The translations under genes were made by a program, and so were the position numbers. The notes below the pieces were generated by a model, which did not search any database, was not told the DNA's origin, and saw only the letters and a program-made list of their open reading frames with translations. Below, one piece after another: positions 44,730-53,151 of a stretch of 64,000 nt of DNA. The DNA lies in assembly GCA_938092005.1 (NCBI GenBank), contig CALKOU010000015.1:1-64000 (forward strand), given 5' to 3'. Every line of letters begins with the position of its first letter. The first letter of the stretch is position 1. The stretch is from an uncultured Flavobacteriaceae bacterium (GTDB lineage Bacteria; Bacteroidota; Bacteroidia; Flavobacteriales; Flavobacteriaceae).

Positions 44730-45866
44730 GTGGATTTTGATTTTTTAAGCCCCATTGACGACCGACTTTTAGCACATAATTTAATGTTGCCAGAGCAAGT
44801 GATTGGCAGGAATCTTCGCATTCATACACAACAAGAGGGTATCCCTGATATAACAGATGTACGTATTGCTATTATCAGCATTGAGCCACGCTTGGCAAAA
44901 GGAACGCCTTTGCATTTGCGTTTTCGTCAACATTTTTATCAGTTGTTTTCTGGAAACTGGGATTTTGTGTGCGCTGATTTGGGTGTGCTGCATGTTGGCG
45001 AACAACAAAAAGACACCTTATTTGCCATACAATCCTTAGTGAAGGAGTTGTATCAACGTAATATCCTTACCATTGTAGTTGGAGGTGAGCAAGAAAATAC
45101 CCTTGGCATGTTTAGAGGTTTAAGTAATATGGACACCTATGTTAACATGTCCTCCATAGATGCTCGATTTGATTTCGGTGAGCCAGGTATGTTGGTTTCT
45201 GATGACAGCTATATGTCAAAAATTATTACCGAAAAACCAAATAATCTAAAACAGTTTACAAACCTTGGTTATCAGTCTTATTACGTGTCACAGGAGGAAT
45301 TGGATTTGATACAAAAGCTCTTTTTCGACGCGTATAGGCTAGGGGATATTACAGCTGATATACATGAGGCAGAACCTATCCTTCGTGACACAGACATTCT
45401 TTCTGTTGACATAAATTCGGTTAAGGCTAGTGAATTAAATACGCCAAAAGGTTTGCCAAATGGATTTGACGGCGCGCAAATTTGTGCATTGATGCGCTAT
45501 GCTGGGCTGAGTGATAGATTAAGTGTTTTAGGCGTTTTTGATATTCCTGAAAGCGAACGAACAGATCAATTACTCGCCCAAATGATTTGGTATGTGCTGG
45601 AGGGATATTGCCACAGAGTGAACGAATTTCCTTTTTCTACACACGAAGTTTGTACTAAATTTGTAGTTCCTCAAGATCATCAGGATTTAGTTTTTTTCCG
45701 AAGTGAAAAAAGTCAAAGGTGGTGGATTGAGGTTCCTAAAGAAGGAAAATATAATAATAATGAACAAACTACGTTATTACCATGTGCTGAAAAAGACTAT
45801 CGCCTGGCACAAAAAGGAGAAATTCCTGGACGTTGGTGGAAATCAGTGCAACGAAATATGCATTAA
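44730..45866 (+). CDS. Ureohydrolase (arginase/formiminoglutamase)-fold protein, probably without enzyme activity
   Basis: 378 residues from a GTG codon one base after topA. The order of strands and motifs is that of the arginase/agmatinase/formimidoylglutamase fold, but the manganese-binding positions are changed: GGDH is GGEQ (Gln121), DAHxD is DARFD (Arg146 for His, with Asp144 and Asp148 kept), and SxDxD is SVDIN (Asp227 kept, Asn229 for Asp). Three of six usual ligands are lost, so catalysis is unlikely. It lies 55 bases before gldK, and I recall a similar neighbour in other flavobacteria, which suggests a kept non-enzymatic role. If the GTG start is wrong, a later ATG at residue 19 or 20 is possible. 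Confidence 0.8.
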   Translation: MDFDFLSPIDDRLLAHNLMLPEQVIGRNLRIHTQQEGIPDITDVRIAIISIEPRLAKGTPLHLRFRQHFYQLFSGNWDFVCADLGVLHVGEQQKDTLFAIQSLVKELYQRNILTIVVGGEQENTLGMFRGLSNMDTYVNMSSIDARFDFGEPGMLVSDDSYMSKIITEKPNNLKQFTNLGYQSYYVSQEELDLIQKLFFDAYRLGDITADIHEAEPILRDTDILSVDINSVKASELNTPKGLPNGFDGAQICALMRYAGLSDRLSVLGVFDIPESERTDQLLAQMIWYVLEGYCHRVNEFPFSTHEVCTKFVVPQDHQDLVFFRSEKSQRWWIEVPKEGKYNNNEQTTLLPCAEKDYRLAQKGEIPGRWWKSVQRNMH

Positions 45867-45886
45867 ATTCCATATTTTTGGGAATT
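45866..45886 (+). promoter_or_regulatory. Promoter-like -7 element inside an inverted repeat, upstream of gldK
   Basis: TATTTTTG (45873-45880) matches TAnnTTTG and is framed by AATTCC (45866-45871) and GGAATT (45881-45886). It lies 42 bases before the gldK ATG. The repeat could be an operator over the promoter. No -33 element is evident. Confidence 0.4.
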
Positions 45887-45921
45887 ACTAAATGTAATTT
45901 AGGTATCTAATAAAAGATTGA

Positions 45922-47379
45922 ATGAAGAACAACGTACTGTTTTTATTGTTATCGTTCTTAGCCATAGTGAGCTGTGGTAAAAGTAATCAAGGTGAACTTG
46001 TTGGTGCAAAAAAAGAAAAGTTCTACCCTCTCAAGCCACATGGTATGGCTTTAGTTCCTGGCGGTTCCTTTATTATGGGGTCATCAGACGAAGATATTTT
46101 GGGATCGAACGACAATCCAACGCAAACGGTGAGTTTACGCTCTTTTTGGATGGATGAAACAGAAATCACAAATGCCGAGTACAAACAATTTGTGGAGTGG
46201 GTCAAAGACTCCATAATACGTACAGAGCTCGCAAAAAAGGCAGTTGAGGTTGGCGGTTACTTTGAAATGTCTGAATTTCCAACCACTGATGATGAGATTG
46301 AAGAAACCCCTATTCTAGCTTATTTACCTCTTTATGACATGGACGCCCTTGAAGAACAAGATGATGAGGATAAAAGCGGTTACCAACTTTATTTAGAGGA
46401 AAATTTTTCTGATTACCTATCGAAGTACTTCGATACTGAAGATGCTTCTGATGCTGTTTATCACTATCACTTACCCTTAAATCGTGACGTAGATATCATT
46501 ACAGAAAGGGAAGCGTATCCAGATGCTGAGTACGCTCGAGTCATGGAAGAAAAAATTTATTTACCAGAAACCGAATGGTTTACAGGAGTTCCTGTCATGG
46601 ACGTGAAACTGTTAAAGTACCGCTTTGCAAGTGTTGACTTAGTTGATGCTGTTGAAAATCCTGATAGTTCTCGTTCAAGCTTCACACGCTATGAGGCTCA
46701 TGAAATATATCCAGACACGACCGTTTGGATTAAGGATTTTAAATATAGCTATAACGAGCCCATGCATAACGATTATTTCTGGCATCAGGCATATGCAAGT
46801 TATCCTGTAGTTGGAATTTCTTGGAACCAAGCAAGGGCATTTGCTCACTGGCGAACCAAAATTAGAAATGATTATTTACGTAGCAGAAAAAAGCGAAAAT
46901 CTACTGTAGGTCGCTTTAGACTTCCTACCGAAGCGGAATGGGAATATGCTGCTCGTGGTGGTATAGAATCTGGGATTTACCCATGGGGCGGACCCTACCT
47001 CACAGATGATCGTGGCTGCTTTATGGCTAACTTTAAGCCAAAACGAGGAGATTATGTGTCTGACCAGTCTTTGTATACTGTAGAAGCAGATTCTTATGAG
47101 TCAAACGACTTTGGATTGTATAATATGGCAGGTAATGTTTCGGAATGGACGTATTCTACCTATACAAAATCTGCATATAATTTTATGACGTCTGTTAATC
47201 CTAATTACGAAAACTTCCCTGATGATCAAAAGGTTGTCCGTGGAGGTTCATGGAAAGATGTGGCATATTATTTGCGCGTTGCCTCAAGAGATTATGAATA
47301 TGCCGATAGCGCCCGAAGTTATTTAGGCTTCCGTTTGGTACGTGATTACTTAGGCACAAACGATTTACAACAACAATAA
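45922..47379 (+). CDS. gldK: Gliding motility / type IX secretion lipoprotein GldK
   Basis: 485 residues. Lipoprotein signal MKNNVLFLLLSFLAIVSCGK (Cys18) followed by a formylglycine-generating-enzyme (FGE-sulfatase) fold: GMALVPGGSFIMGSS, WMDETEITNAEYKQFVEW, and near the end FRLPTEAEWEYAARGG, NVSEWTYST and VRGGSWKD with SYLGFRLVRD. GldK/PorK forms the periplasmic ring with GldN around the outer-membrane translocon. About 150 residues between the two parts are a Bacteroidota-specific insertion. It is first of gldKLMN, with gldL 5 bases downstream. Confidence 0.95.
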   Translation: MKNNVLFLLLSFLAIVSCGKSNQGELVGAKKEKFYPLKPHGMALVPGGSFIMGSSDEDILGSNDNPTQTVSLRSFWMDETEITNAEYKQFVEWVKDSIIRTELAKKAVEVGGYFEMSEFPTTDDEIEETPILAYLPLYDMDALEEQDDEDKSGYQLYLEENFSDYLSKYFDTEDASDAVYHYHLPLNRDVDIITEREAYPDAEYARVMEEKIYLPETEWFTGVPVMDVKLLKYRFASVDLVDAVENPDSSRSSFTRYEAHEIYPDTTVWIKDFKYSYNEPMHNDYFWHQAYASYPVVGISWNQARAFAHWRTKIRNDYLRSRKKRKSTVGRFRLPTEAEWEYAARGGIESGIYPWGGPYLTDDRGCFMANFKPKRGDYVSDQSLYTVEADSYESNDFGLYNMAGNVSEWTYSTYTKSAYNFMTSVNPNYENFPDDQKVVRGGSWKDVAYYLRVASRDYEYADSARSYLGFRLVRDYLGTNDLQQQ

Positions 47380-47384
47380 TTATT

Positions 47385-47996
47385 ATGAAGAAAAATAAAT
47401 TCCCCATCCCTGAAAACGTATTGGAACTCCTTTTTGGAACAGGTGCATCGGTAGTTATTATCGGAGCGTTAATGAAAATTACCCACTTCAACTCTGAGTT
47501 TATTTCGGGTAACACCATGTTAACCATTGGTCTAGTCACAGAGGCGATTATTTTCCTTATCGCTGGTTTTAGAGGCTATATTACCCTTCGTGAAGACGCA
47601 CCCGCTGCAGCAACGGAAGATGCTACGGATTTAACAGATATTTCGCTAGAAGCAAATGCGCTAAAAGCAGCGTATCAAAAAGCTACTTCACAGCTCGAGA
47701 CGTTAGGCGATAACCTTACAAATGCGGTAAGCGCAACAGGTTCGATAGAAGTACCAGCAGATTTACCTCAAAATATGACGAGCCTTAACAGCAATGTTGC
47801 CCAAACAAATGAAGCACTCGAGCAACTTTCAAAAGCCTATTCCGAAACGAAAGATGCTGTTGCTACTGAACCTAAAGCTCACGGAGCTGTGGTTGACAAC
47901 ATGAACGACCTGCATACTGAGTTAGCTTCTTTAAAACAAACAATAGCAGATTTGAATGCTAAATATGCCGATATTTTAGGCGCAATGAAAAACTAG
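47385..47996 (+). CDS. gldL: Type IX secretion / gliding motor protein GldL
   Basis: 203 residues. Two N-terminal transmembrane helices (about 14-33 and 44-62) with the motor residues seen in other GldL proteins: Lys31 in GALMKITHF and Glu53 in GLVTEAIIF. The rest is a cytoplasmic helical, coiled-coil-rich tail (LEQLSKAYSETKDA; LHTELASLKQTIADLNAKY). GldL rings around GldM helices form the proton-driven rotary motor for secretion and gliding. gldM follows after 2 bases. Confidence 0.94.
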   Translation: MKKNKFPIPENVLELLFGTGASVVIIGALMKITHFNSEFISGNTMLTIGLVTEAIIFLIAGFRGYITLREDAPAAATEDATDLTDISLEANALKAAYQKATSQLETLGDNLTNAVSATGSIEVPADLPQNMTSLNSNVAQTNEALEQLSKAYSETKDAVATEPKAHGAVVDNMNDLHTELASLKQTIADLNAKYADILGAMKN

Positions 47997-47998
47997 AT

Positions 47999-49708
47999 AT
48001 GGCAGGAGGTAAGTTAGATTCTCGACAAAAAATGATCAATATGATGTACTTGGTATTCATCGCTATGTTAGCGTTGAATATAAGTAAGGAAGTATTGGCT
48101 ACGTTGGGATTAATCAATAGCGATATTGCTGCAGCGACACAAGATTTGGTTGCCGATAGTAATGAAAAATACACCTTGTTTAGCAACAATGCTAACAACG
48201 AATACTATAGAATAGCTGCTCAAAGCACCCCTGAAATACAGATAATTGCAGATGAGTATTTCAATTATATAGATACGCTTAAGCAACGTTTGATGAATAC
48301 CAGTGAAACGGGCTATAAAATGGCACGTGAAGACAAAGAAACTGGTGCAATTGATTCCATCATAGATTACCAAACAATGGACAAATCTCAGTATTTGGAT
48401 GAATTGTTTTTTGCAGGAGATCAATATTCTGAAAATGGGCAAGAGTTTGTCGACCGATTTTCATCGTTTCCAACAAAACTACAAACCGTATTAGATGCCT
48501 TTGTAGCTGCTGATTTAGAAAAAGATCCGCCTACAGAAGACGACCAGGATGGACAATACATTGATTTTGATTTTTCTTTCCTTGGCGAATTGAACAAACG
48601 ATTTGCGTATGCTGAAATGGTATTGAACAGAGATGGTAAGTACCAACCTTACCTCAATTATCATTTTGAAGGATTTCCACTTATTGCGTCGCTTTCCAAA
48701 CTCACAAAAATTCAATCGGATATTCGCTTTATTGAAAATAAGATTTTAGAGTACATCATTAGTGTTATCAATGAACACGAAGGCGGCATAAGTGCCAATA
48801 CCTATCAGACCTTGTTAGAATCGTCAAAGTCTTCTTTTTATACAGGAGACCTCGTTGATGCTTCGGTTGTTATGGGTAAAAAAGATTCCAATTTTGTTCC
48901 TAGCAGAGTAGAACTTTTCCTTAACGACCAACGCATGGTCCAAGGAAGAGACTTTACTATAGAAGGTGGAGGCGTGCAGCTGAATAAGCGATTTGGAGCA
49001 CCTGGTTCGTATAAACTGACTGGAAAATTATTCTTTGAACGTAATAAAGTAGAGCAATCTGTTGACGTTGCACAGGTTATATCTGTAATTGACAAGCCTA
49101 ATGATGCCGTTATCTCTGCAGATCAAATGAAAGTCGTTTATCGAGGTTTGCCCAACGATCTTTCTATTTCGATTCCTGGAATTCCAAACAACAAGCTTAA
49201 TGTACGTGCCGATAACGGAGTTGTTCGTAAAAAAGGCACCAAGTTTGAAGCGATTCCTGACGGAAATAAAGTAGGGAAAAGTATGCGTATCTACGTTTCT
49301 GGAGAAATTAATGGCGCTACCATCAATGCACCAGGACAAGATTTTAGAATCAAACCATTGCCACCAGCTCTAGGTTCTATAGACTTAGGATCACTTGGAA
49401 AATTTGACAGCGGTAGTAGTATTAATGGAGCTTACGTTGATGCTGGTATTATAGCAGCAAAGTTCCCTGAAGACTTTGATTACGACCTAAATGTTGAGGT
49501 TACTTCATTTACCATGGGCGTAGGAAGTAGATCAAGTGTTCGAGTAAACTCAAATAGAATAAACAATAACAACCTATTGGTGTCTTATATTGGCGGTTTA
49601 AATTCAGGAGACCGAATTTTTGTTTTCGATATAGAAGCTAAAGTAAAAACAGGCAATATTGTTTTGGATGGTATAAAAGTTACAGATTTTGCCCTAACAG
49701 TTGAATGA
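47999..49708 (+). CDS. gldM: Type IX secretion / gliding motor protein GldM
   Basis: 569 residues, somewhat longer than the roughly 510-520 I expect for the family; the extra length seems to be in the first periplasmic domain, including the acidic EKDPPTEDDQDGQYIDFDF. One transmembrane helix near the start (MINMMYLVFIAMLALNISKE, residues 11-30) is the motor shaft; four periplasmic domains follow (typical pieces YHFEGFPLIASLSKLTKIQSD, TLLESSKSSFYTGD, MKVVYRGLPNDLSISIPGIP). It transmits proton-motive energy from GldL to the GldKN ring. It overlaps gldN by 4 bases. Confidence 0.94.
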   Translation: MAGGKLDSRQKMINMMYLVFIAMLALNISKEVLATLGLINSDIAAATQDLVADSNEKYTLFSNNANNEYYRIAAQSTPEIQIIADEYFNYIDTLKQRLMNTSETGYKMAREDKETGAIDSIIDYQTMDKSQYLDELFFAGDQYSENGQEFVDRFSSFPTKLQTVLDAFVAADLEKDPPTEDDQDGQYIDFDFSFLGELNKRFAYAEMVLNRDGKYQPYLNYHFEGFPLIASLSKLTKIQSDIRFIENKILEYIISVINEHEGGISANTYQTLLESSKSSFYTGDLVDASVVMGKKDSNFVPSRVELFLNDQRMVQGRDFTIEGGGVQLNKRFGAPGSYKLTGKLFFERNKVEQSVDVAQVISVIDKPNDAVISADQMKVVYRGLPNDLSISIPGIPNNKLNVRADNGVVRKKGTKFEAIPDGNKVGKSMRIYVSGEINGATINAPGQDFRIKPLPPALGSIDLGSLGKFDSGSSINGAYVDAGIIAAKFPEDFDYDLNVEVTSFTMGVGSRSSVRVNSNRINNNNLLVSYIGGLNSGDRIFVFDIEAKVKTGNIVLDGIKVTDFALTVE

Positions 49709-50544
49709 TGAAAAAAGAATTTAAATACTTGATTTTATTAATTGGTTTTACTGGTTTCAGTCAAATCAACTTGCTCAATGCAGACAGACCTGAAGAGATA
49801 GGTGTATTATCAGATGAACAAAAAGACATGTTCAGTGAAAACAAGTATTTAAAATACCCTCATGTTGACGAAAAAGACGTCATGTGGAGTAAGATTGTAT
49901 ATGAAGAAATAGACCTTTCTGAGAAATTTAATCATCCGTTATTTTTTCCTAATGATAATTTATACGAAAGTGAGCGAAGATCACTTTGGCGAACTATTAG
50001 AGAGGCCATCTTAGCGGACCAAATAAAGGTTATTTATTTGGATGACAATTCAAAATTCAGAAAAGTCATGGATATTGAATCCGCTCGGAAAAAGATCATG
50101 AATACTGAAGTGATAAACGGCATTGATAAAAGTGAAGTATTGAGATCTACCGATATATCTTCTTATCGTATCAAAGGCGTTTGGTATGTCGATAAAAGAG
50201 TTAGCGAAATGCGGTACAGACTCCTCGGAATCATGCCGATAGGCAAGGATTTAATTAATAAAAAATCCAAGAAACACGTTCCTCTCTTTTGGTTGTGGTA
50301 TAAAGACTTACGCCCCATACTTCATAAACAACTTGTTTTTGATGATCGGAACAATGCAAGTCGTATATCATTTGATCAATTGCTTACTTCCAGAATGTTT
50401 ACTTCTAGAATTATCGGAATTGACAATGTTTTTGATGACCAGTACGTCGAGGATTATGTAACCGATCCTTTTATGCAACTTATTGAATCCGAACGACTCA
50501 AAAATGTTATTCGCGATTTTGAACAAGACCTTTGGTCTAATTAA
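49705..50544 (+). CDS. gldN: Type IX secretion / gliding protein GldN
   Basis: 279 residues with a signal peptide (KKEFKYLILLIGFTGFSQ). Family segments: KDVMWSKIVYEEIDLSEKFNHP, ERRSLWRTIREAI, YRIKGVWYVDKRVSEMRYRLLGI and KPLFWLWY-like VPLFWLWYKDLRP. GldN/PorN binds GldK to form the periplasmic ring. No gldO paralogue follows, unlike in F. johnsoniae. A strong terminator 7 bases after the stop ends the operon. Start may be 49705 or 49708 (two ATGs in tandem). Confidence 0.95.
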   Translation: MMKKEFKYLILLIGFTGFSQINLLNADRPEEIGVLSDEQKDMFSENKYLKYPHVDEKDVMWSKIVYEEIDLSEKFNHPLFFPNDNLYESERRSLWRTIREAILADQIKVIYLDDNSKFRKVMDIESARKKIMNTEVINGIDKSEVLRSTDISSYRIKGVWYVDKRVSEMRYRLLGIMPIGKDLINKKSKKHVPLFWLWYKDLRPILHKQLVFDDRNNASRISFDQLLTSRMFTSRIIGIDNVFDDQYVEDYVTDPFMQLIESERLKNVIRDFEQDLWSN

Positions 50545-50550
50545 TGAATC

Positions 50551-50575
50551 AAAACCCACAAATGTGGGTTTTTTT
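50551..50575 (+). terminator. Intrinsic terminator of the gldKLMN operon
   Basis: AAAACCCACA and TGTGGGTTTT pair over up to 10 bp with a tight A-rich loop, followed by TTT. The ATG of the next gene (50576) starts right at the end of the T-run. Confidence 0.75.
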
Positions 50576-51613
50576 ATGCAACATGATGTCCTTATTGTTG
50601 GTTTTGGTCTCGCCGGATGGGCGCTTACCGAGATGTTGAAACAAGAAGGTAAGTCGTTTGTTGTTTTTGATTCGCAGAAAGAATCCAGTTCAAGTGTGGC
50701 TACTGGGATTTATAACCCAGTTGTTTTAAAGCGTTTTACTGCTATTAATCGTGCGCAGGAATTAATGGATTACTCCATTCCTTTTTATGCTCGTAATGTT
50801 CATGCCAACCTTCTGCACAACATGCCTATTCATCGTGTGTTTGCTACAGCAGCTGAACAAAACAAATGGGCAGAAGCCTCAGACAAACCAGCTTTACGCG
50901 CCTACCTACATGATGCCGTTTTGGCTAATGCCCTCCCTTATATTAAAGCACCTAACGGTCTTGGAGAAATGCAGCAAACGGGCTGGGTTAACACGATGCA
51001 ACTTTTGACGAATGCACATCAAAGATTAACACAAGACGGTTTTTTTGTCAGCGAAAATTTTGATTATGCTTCGTTGGTCATTAAAGATGATGGTGTTCAG
51101 TATAGGGAATGGCGTGCAACACAAATTATTTTTGCTGAGGGTGTTGGTGTAAAACATAACCCTTGGTTTTCAGAACTTCCAGTTATTCCTAATAAGGGCG
51201 AGTGGTTGGTGGTTTTGTGTAAAGGTCTACAATTGAAGCACATTATTAAAGGGAGTGTTTTTATTGTACCTCTAGGAAATGACACCTATCGTGTAGGTGC
51301 TACTTATGCACGCGTTTTTGAAGATTTAAATCCTACTGCACAAAATAAAGCATGGCTCGTATCGCAATTTAAAAAATACGTATCGCTCCCTTTTGAAGTA
51401 GTGTCACATGGTGCAGGGCTTCGACCAACGGTTACTGATCGTAAGCCCATAATTGGGAAACACCCACAATACCCACAGTTAAGTTGTGTAAATGGCCTAG
51501 GATCTAGAGGCGTTTTGTGGGCTCCATTTCTAGCAAAGCTATTGATTGGACGTGTTTTTGATGACGCTTTTGTGCCAAATGACCTCTGTTTAAGCCGTTT
51601 TATGCCTTCTTAA
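50576..51613 (+). CDS. FAD-dependent oxidoreductase (DAO/MnmC-oxidase-like)
   Basis: 345 residues. N-terminal Rossmann motif VLIVGFGLAGWALTEML (GxGxxG) with the acidic ribose ligand in VVFDSQ. The C-terminal GLRPTVTDRKPIIGKHP and NGLGSRGVLWAPFLAKLL match the D-amino-acid-oxidase family and especially the FAD domain of MnmC, which oxidises carboxymethylaminomethyl groups on tRNA wobble uridine. It may be a stand-alone version of that domain, but an amino-acid or glycine oxidase role is also possible. The ATG at 50576 is preferred because earlier in-frame codons are inside gldN and its terminator. Confidence 0.82.
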   Translation: MQHDVLIVGFGLAGWALTEMLKQEGKSFVVFDSQKESSSSVATGIYNPVVLKRFTAINRAQELMDYSIPFYARNVHANLLHNMPIHRVFATAAEQNKWAEASDKPALRAYLHDAVLANALPYIKAPNGLGEMQQTGWVNTMQLLTNAHQRLTQDGFFVSENFDYASLVIKDDGVQYREWRATQIIFAEGVGVKHNPWFSELPVIPNKGEWLVVLCKGLQLKHIIKGSVFIVPLGNDTYRVGATYARVFEDLNPTAQNKAWLVSQFKKYVSLPFEVVSHGAGLRPTVTDRKPIIGKHPQYPQLSCVNGLGSRGVLWAPFLAKLLIGRVFDDAFVPNDLCLSRFMPS

Positions 51614-51626
51614 AGGCTTTTTTTTT
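51604..51626 (+). terminator. Intrinsic terminator overlapping the oxidoreductase stop codon
   Basis: GCCTT, loop CTTA, AAGGC, then nine T. The stop codon (51611-51613) is inside the hairpin. Confidence 0.7.
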
Positions 51627-51882
51627 GAGTATTATCGAACTTTTATTTTGCTGCATAAAGGCAATAAAATATTTTTTTAATTTTATTATTTAAATCAGAA
51701 ATTTTTTAATATTTCACAACTTACACATTATCAGTTATTTAAAAACAATCAACAGAGTAGAGTGCGTAAATCACTATTAAATTTCATTAAATTTTAGAAT
51801 TTGTGAATTAATCTCACATTTTTCTGTCATTTACAGGTTAGATATGTAGTTTTTTTACTAACTTTAGAAAAATTAAATAATT

Positions 51883-52077
51883 ATGGCTTACTCATTTGAA
51901 AACAGTAAAGGTAAAACGTATTACCTGCATACTAAAGATGTTACTCTAAAAGGAGGAAGAAACCAAACCATTTATTACTTTGCTAAAGATCAGCGCGACA
52001 ATGCCTGTGATTTGCCAGCTGGTAAGAAGGTAGTTGAAAACGAACGTACGGGACTTCCTTTTGTAAAGTCTGCTTAA
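51883..52077 (+). CDS. Small conserved protein of unknown function
   Basis: 64 residues, soluble and basic: MAYSFENSKGKTYYLHTKDV at the start, GGRNQTIYYFAKDQ in the middle, and the C-terminal VVENERTGLPFVKSA. I recall similar short proteins (N-terminal NSKGxxYYLH, C-terminal VxENxRTGLP) in several phyla, without known function. It stands alone between a terminator upstream and its own terminator (52107-52131), after an AT-rich 256-base leader region with a near-consensus -7 element (TAACTTTA, 51859-51866, one mismatch) 16 bases before the ATG. Confidence 0.8.
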   Translation: MAYSFENSKGKTYYLHTKDVTLKGGRNQTIYYFAKDQRDNACDLPAGKKVVENERTGLPFVKSA

Positions 52078-52106
52078 TTTATTAAGCAAATTACAATCTT
52101 TTTAAT

Positions 52107-52131
52107 CCCTGCCGTTAGGTGGGGTTTTTTT
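52107..52131 (+). terminator. Intrinsic terminator of the small-protein gene
   Basis: CCCTGCC, loop GTTA, GGTGGGG (7 bp, two G-U or T-G pairs), then seven T. It lies just before the end of the converging PorP/SprF-type gene. Confidence 0.7.
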
Positions 52132-52134
52132 ATG

Positions 52135-53151
52135 CTATAAATTATCTGTATTTAGACGTTTGTAGTACCCTCTTCTATTTGATAAAAATCGATCGAAACT
52201 AAATCGTAATCCTATTTCGAAAATAGAAGGAGTATTTGAAGTTTTAGAATCAGATTGAAATGTATAGCTCAAATTAAATAGAAAATTTTCGAAAGCGATT
52301 GTTGATACTAATCCAAGATCCATCGCGCTGTTCTCTTTATACCTTACTAATGATTCAAAAAAACCGATTGAGAAGTTAGAAAGTTGTAGTTCTTGACTGG
52401 AAACAAATCGTGTTGTACCTCCCTGAAGTTGTCCATATAGACTTCCAAAGAAAAAGGTGTTTTCGGGTAATATTCCTCTTCCGTATGGATTTATATCGAG
52501 TTCAAGTGCACTTATAAGTGTTATCGCAATTTCTTTTTTCGTTTGAGTCTCTTTATTGAATGAAATATTGGGCTGATTTAGATGAGCAAGATGTAGTCCA
52601 ATTAAATATTTTTCGCTGTAAATCAGTCCTGAGGCCCCAATTTCAAAATAATTTGTTGATGGTTTTAGTTTTGCTAGTGGATCAATTGAGCTGCCAATAA
52701 TGGTTCCCAGTTGCGCATTTAATTGATCTTGAAAAACAAGTACATCTTGATCAATAATTTGTGAGGTAACCCCAACATCGACCCCACCTATAAAGTACGA
52801 TTCATATCCAACTTTAAAATTATATGCATAACTCAGTCTTAAATTATTTTGTTTTAATCCAAACTGGTTTAAACTAAAAGAATTTACATCTACTCCAATT
52901 GAGAAGTTTAAATCTTGAAAGGCAATATTCCCATATAAATAATTGTTTTCAGCACTAGTGCCTTCACCATAATTAATATTCGAAAAGACCACACCAGCTT
53001 TAGAGTTAAGATTTATCCCGTGAATGTTTGGGTTTATTTTCTGTAGAGCACTTGTGTTGACAGGAAAATCTGATTGTGCATATCCACAAGCAGTACCCAT
53101 CAATAAAACTACTGTAATTCGAATCTGATATTGAAGTAATAATTTCATCAT
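52135..53151 (-). CDS. PorP/SprF-family outer-membrane protein, partner of the giant adhesin
   Basis: 338 residues with a signal peptide (LLLQYQIRITVVLLMGTACGYAQ) and a series of amphipathic beta-strands ending in the barrel-like IFEIGLRFSFDRFLSNRRGYY. The layout (DFPVNTSALQKINPNIHGINLNSKAGV after the signal, alternating strands throughout) fits PorP/SprF proteins, which help single surface adhesins cross or attach to the outer membrane in type IX secretion. In F. johnsoniae sprF lies directly after sprB and is needed for its secretion; here the gene overlaps the giant adhesin stop codon by 4 bases, the same relation. Start at 53151 or the tandem ATG at 53148. Confidence 0.85.
   Translation of the reverse strand: MMKLLLQYQIRITVVLLMGTACGYAQSDFPVNTSALQKINPNIHGINLNSKAGVVFSNINYGEGTSAENNYLYGNIAFQDLNFSIGVDVNSFSLNQFGLKQNNLRLSYAYNFKVGYESYFIGGVDVGVTSQIIDQDVLVFQDQLNAQLGTIIGSSIDPLAKLKPSTNYFEIGASGLIYSEKYLIGLHLAHLNQPNISFNKETQTKKEIAITLISALELDINPYGRGILPENTFFFGSLYGQLQGGTTRFVSSQELQLSNFSIGFFESLVRYKENSAMDLGLVSTIAFENFLFNLSYTFQSDSKTSNTPSIFEIGLRFSFDRFLSNRRGYYKRLNTDNL

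Noticed and set aside
44730-45866. Annotation as active formimidoylglutamase or arginase
   Set aside because: Half of the metal ligands are replaced, and no histidine- or arginine-degradation gene is nearby. Only the fold is claimed.
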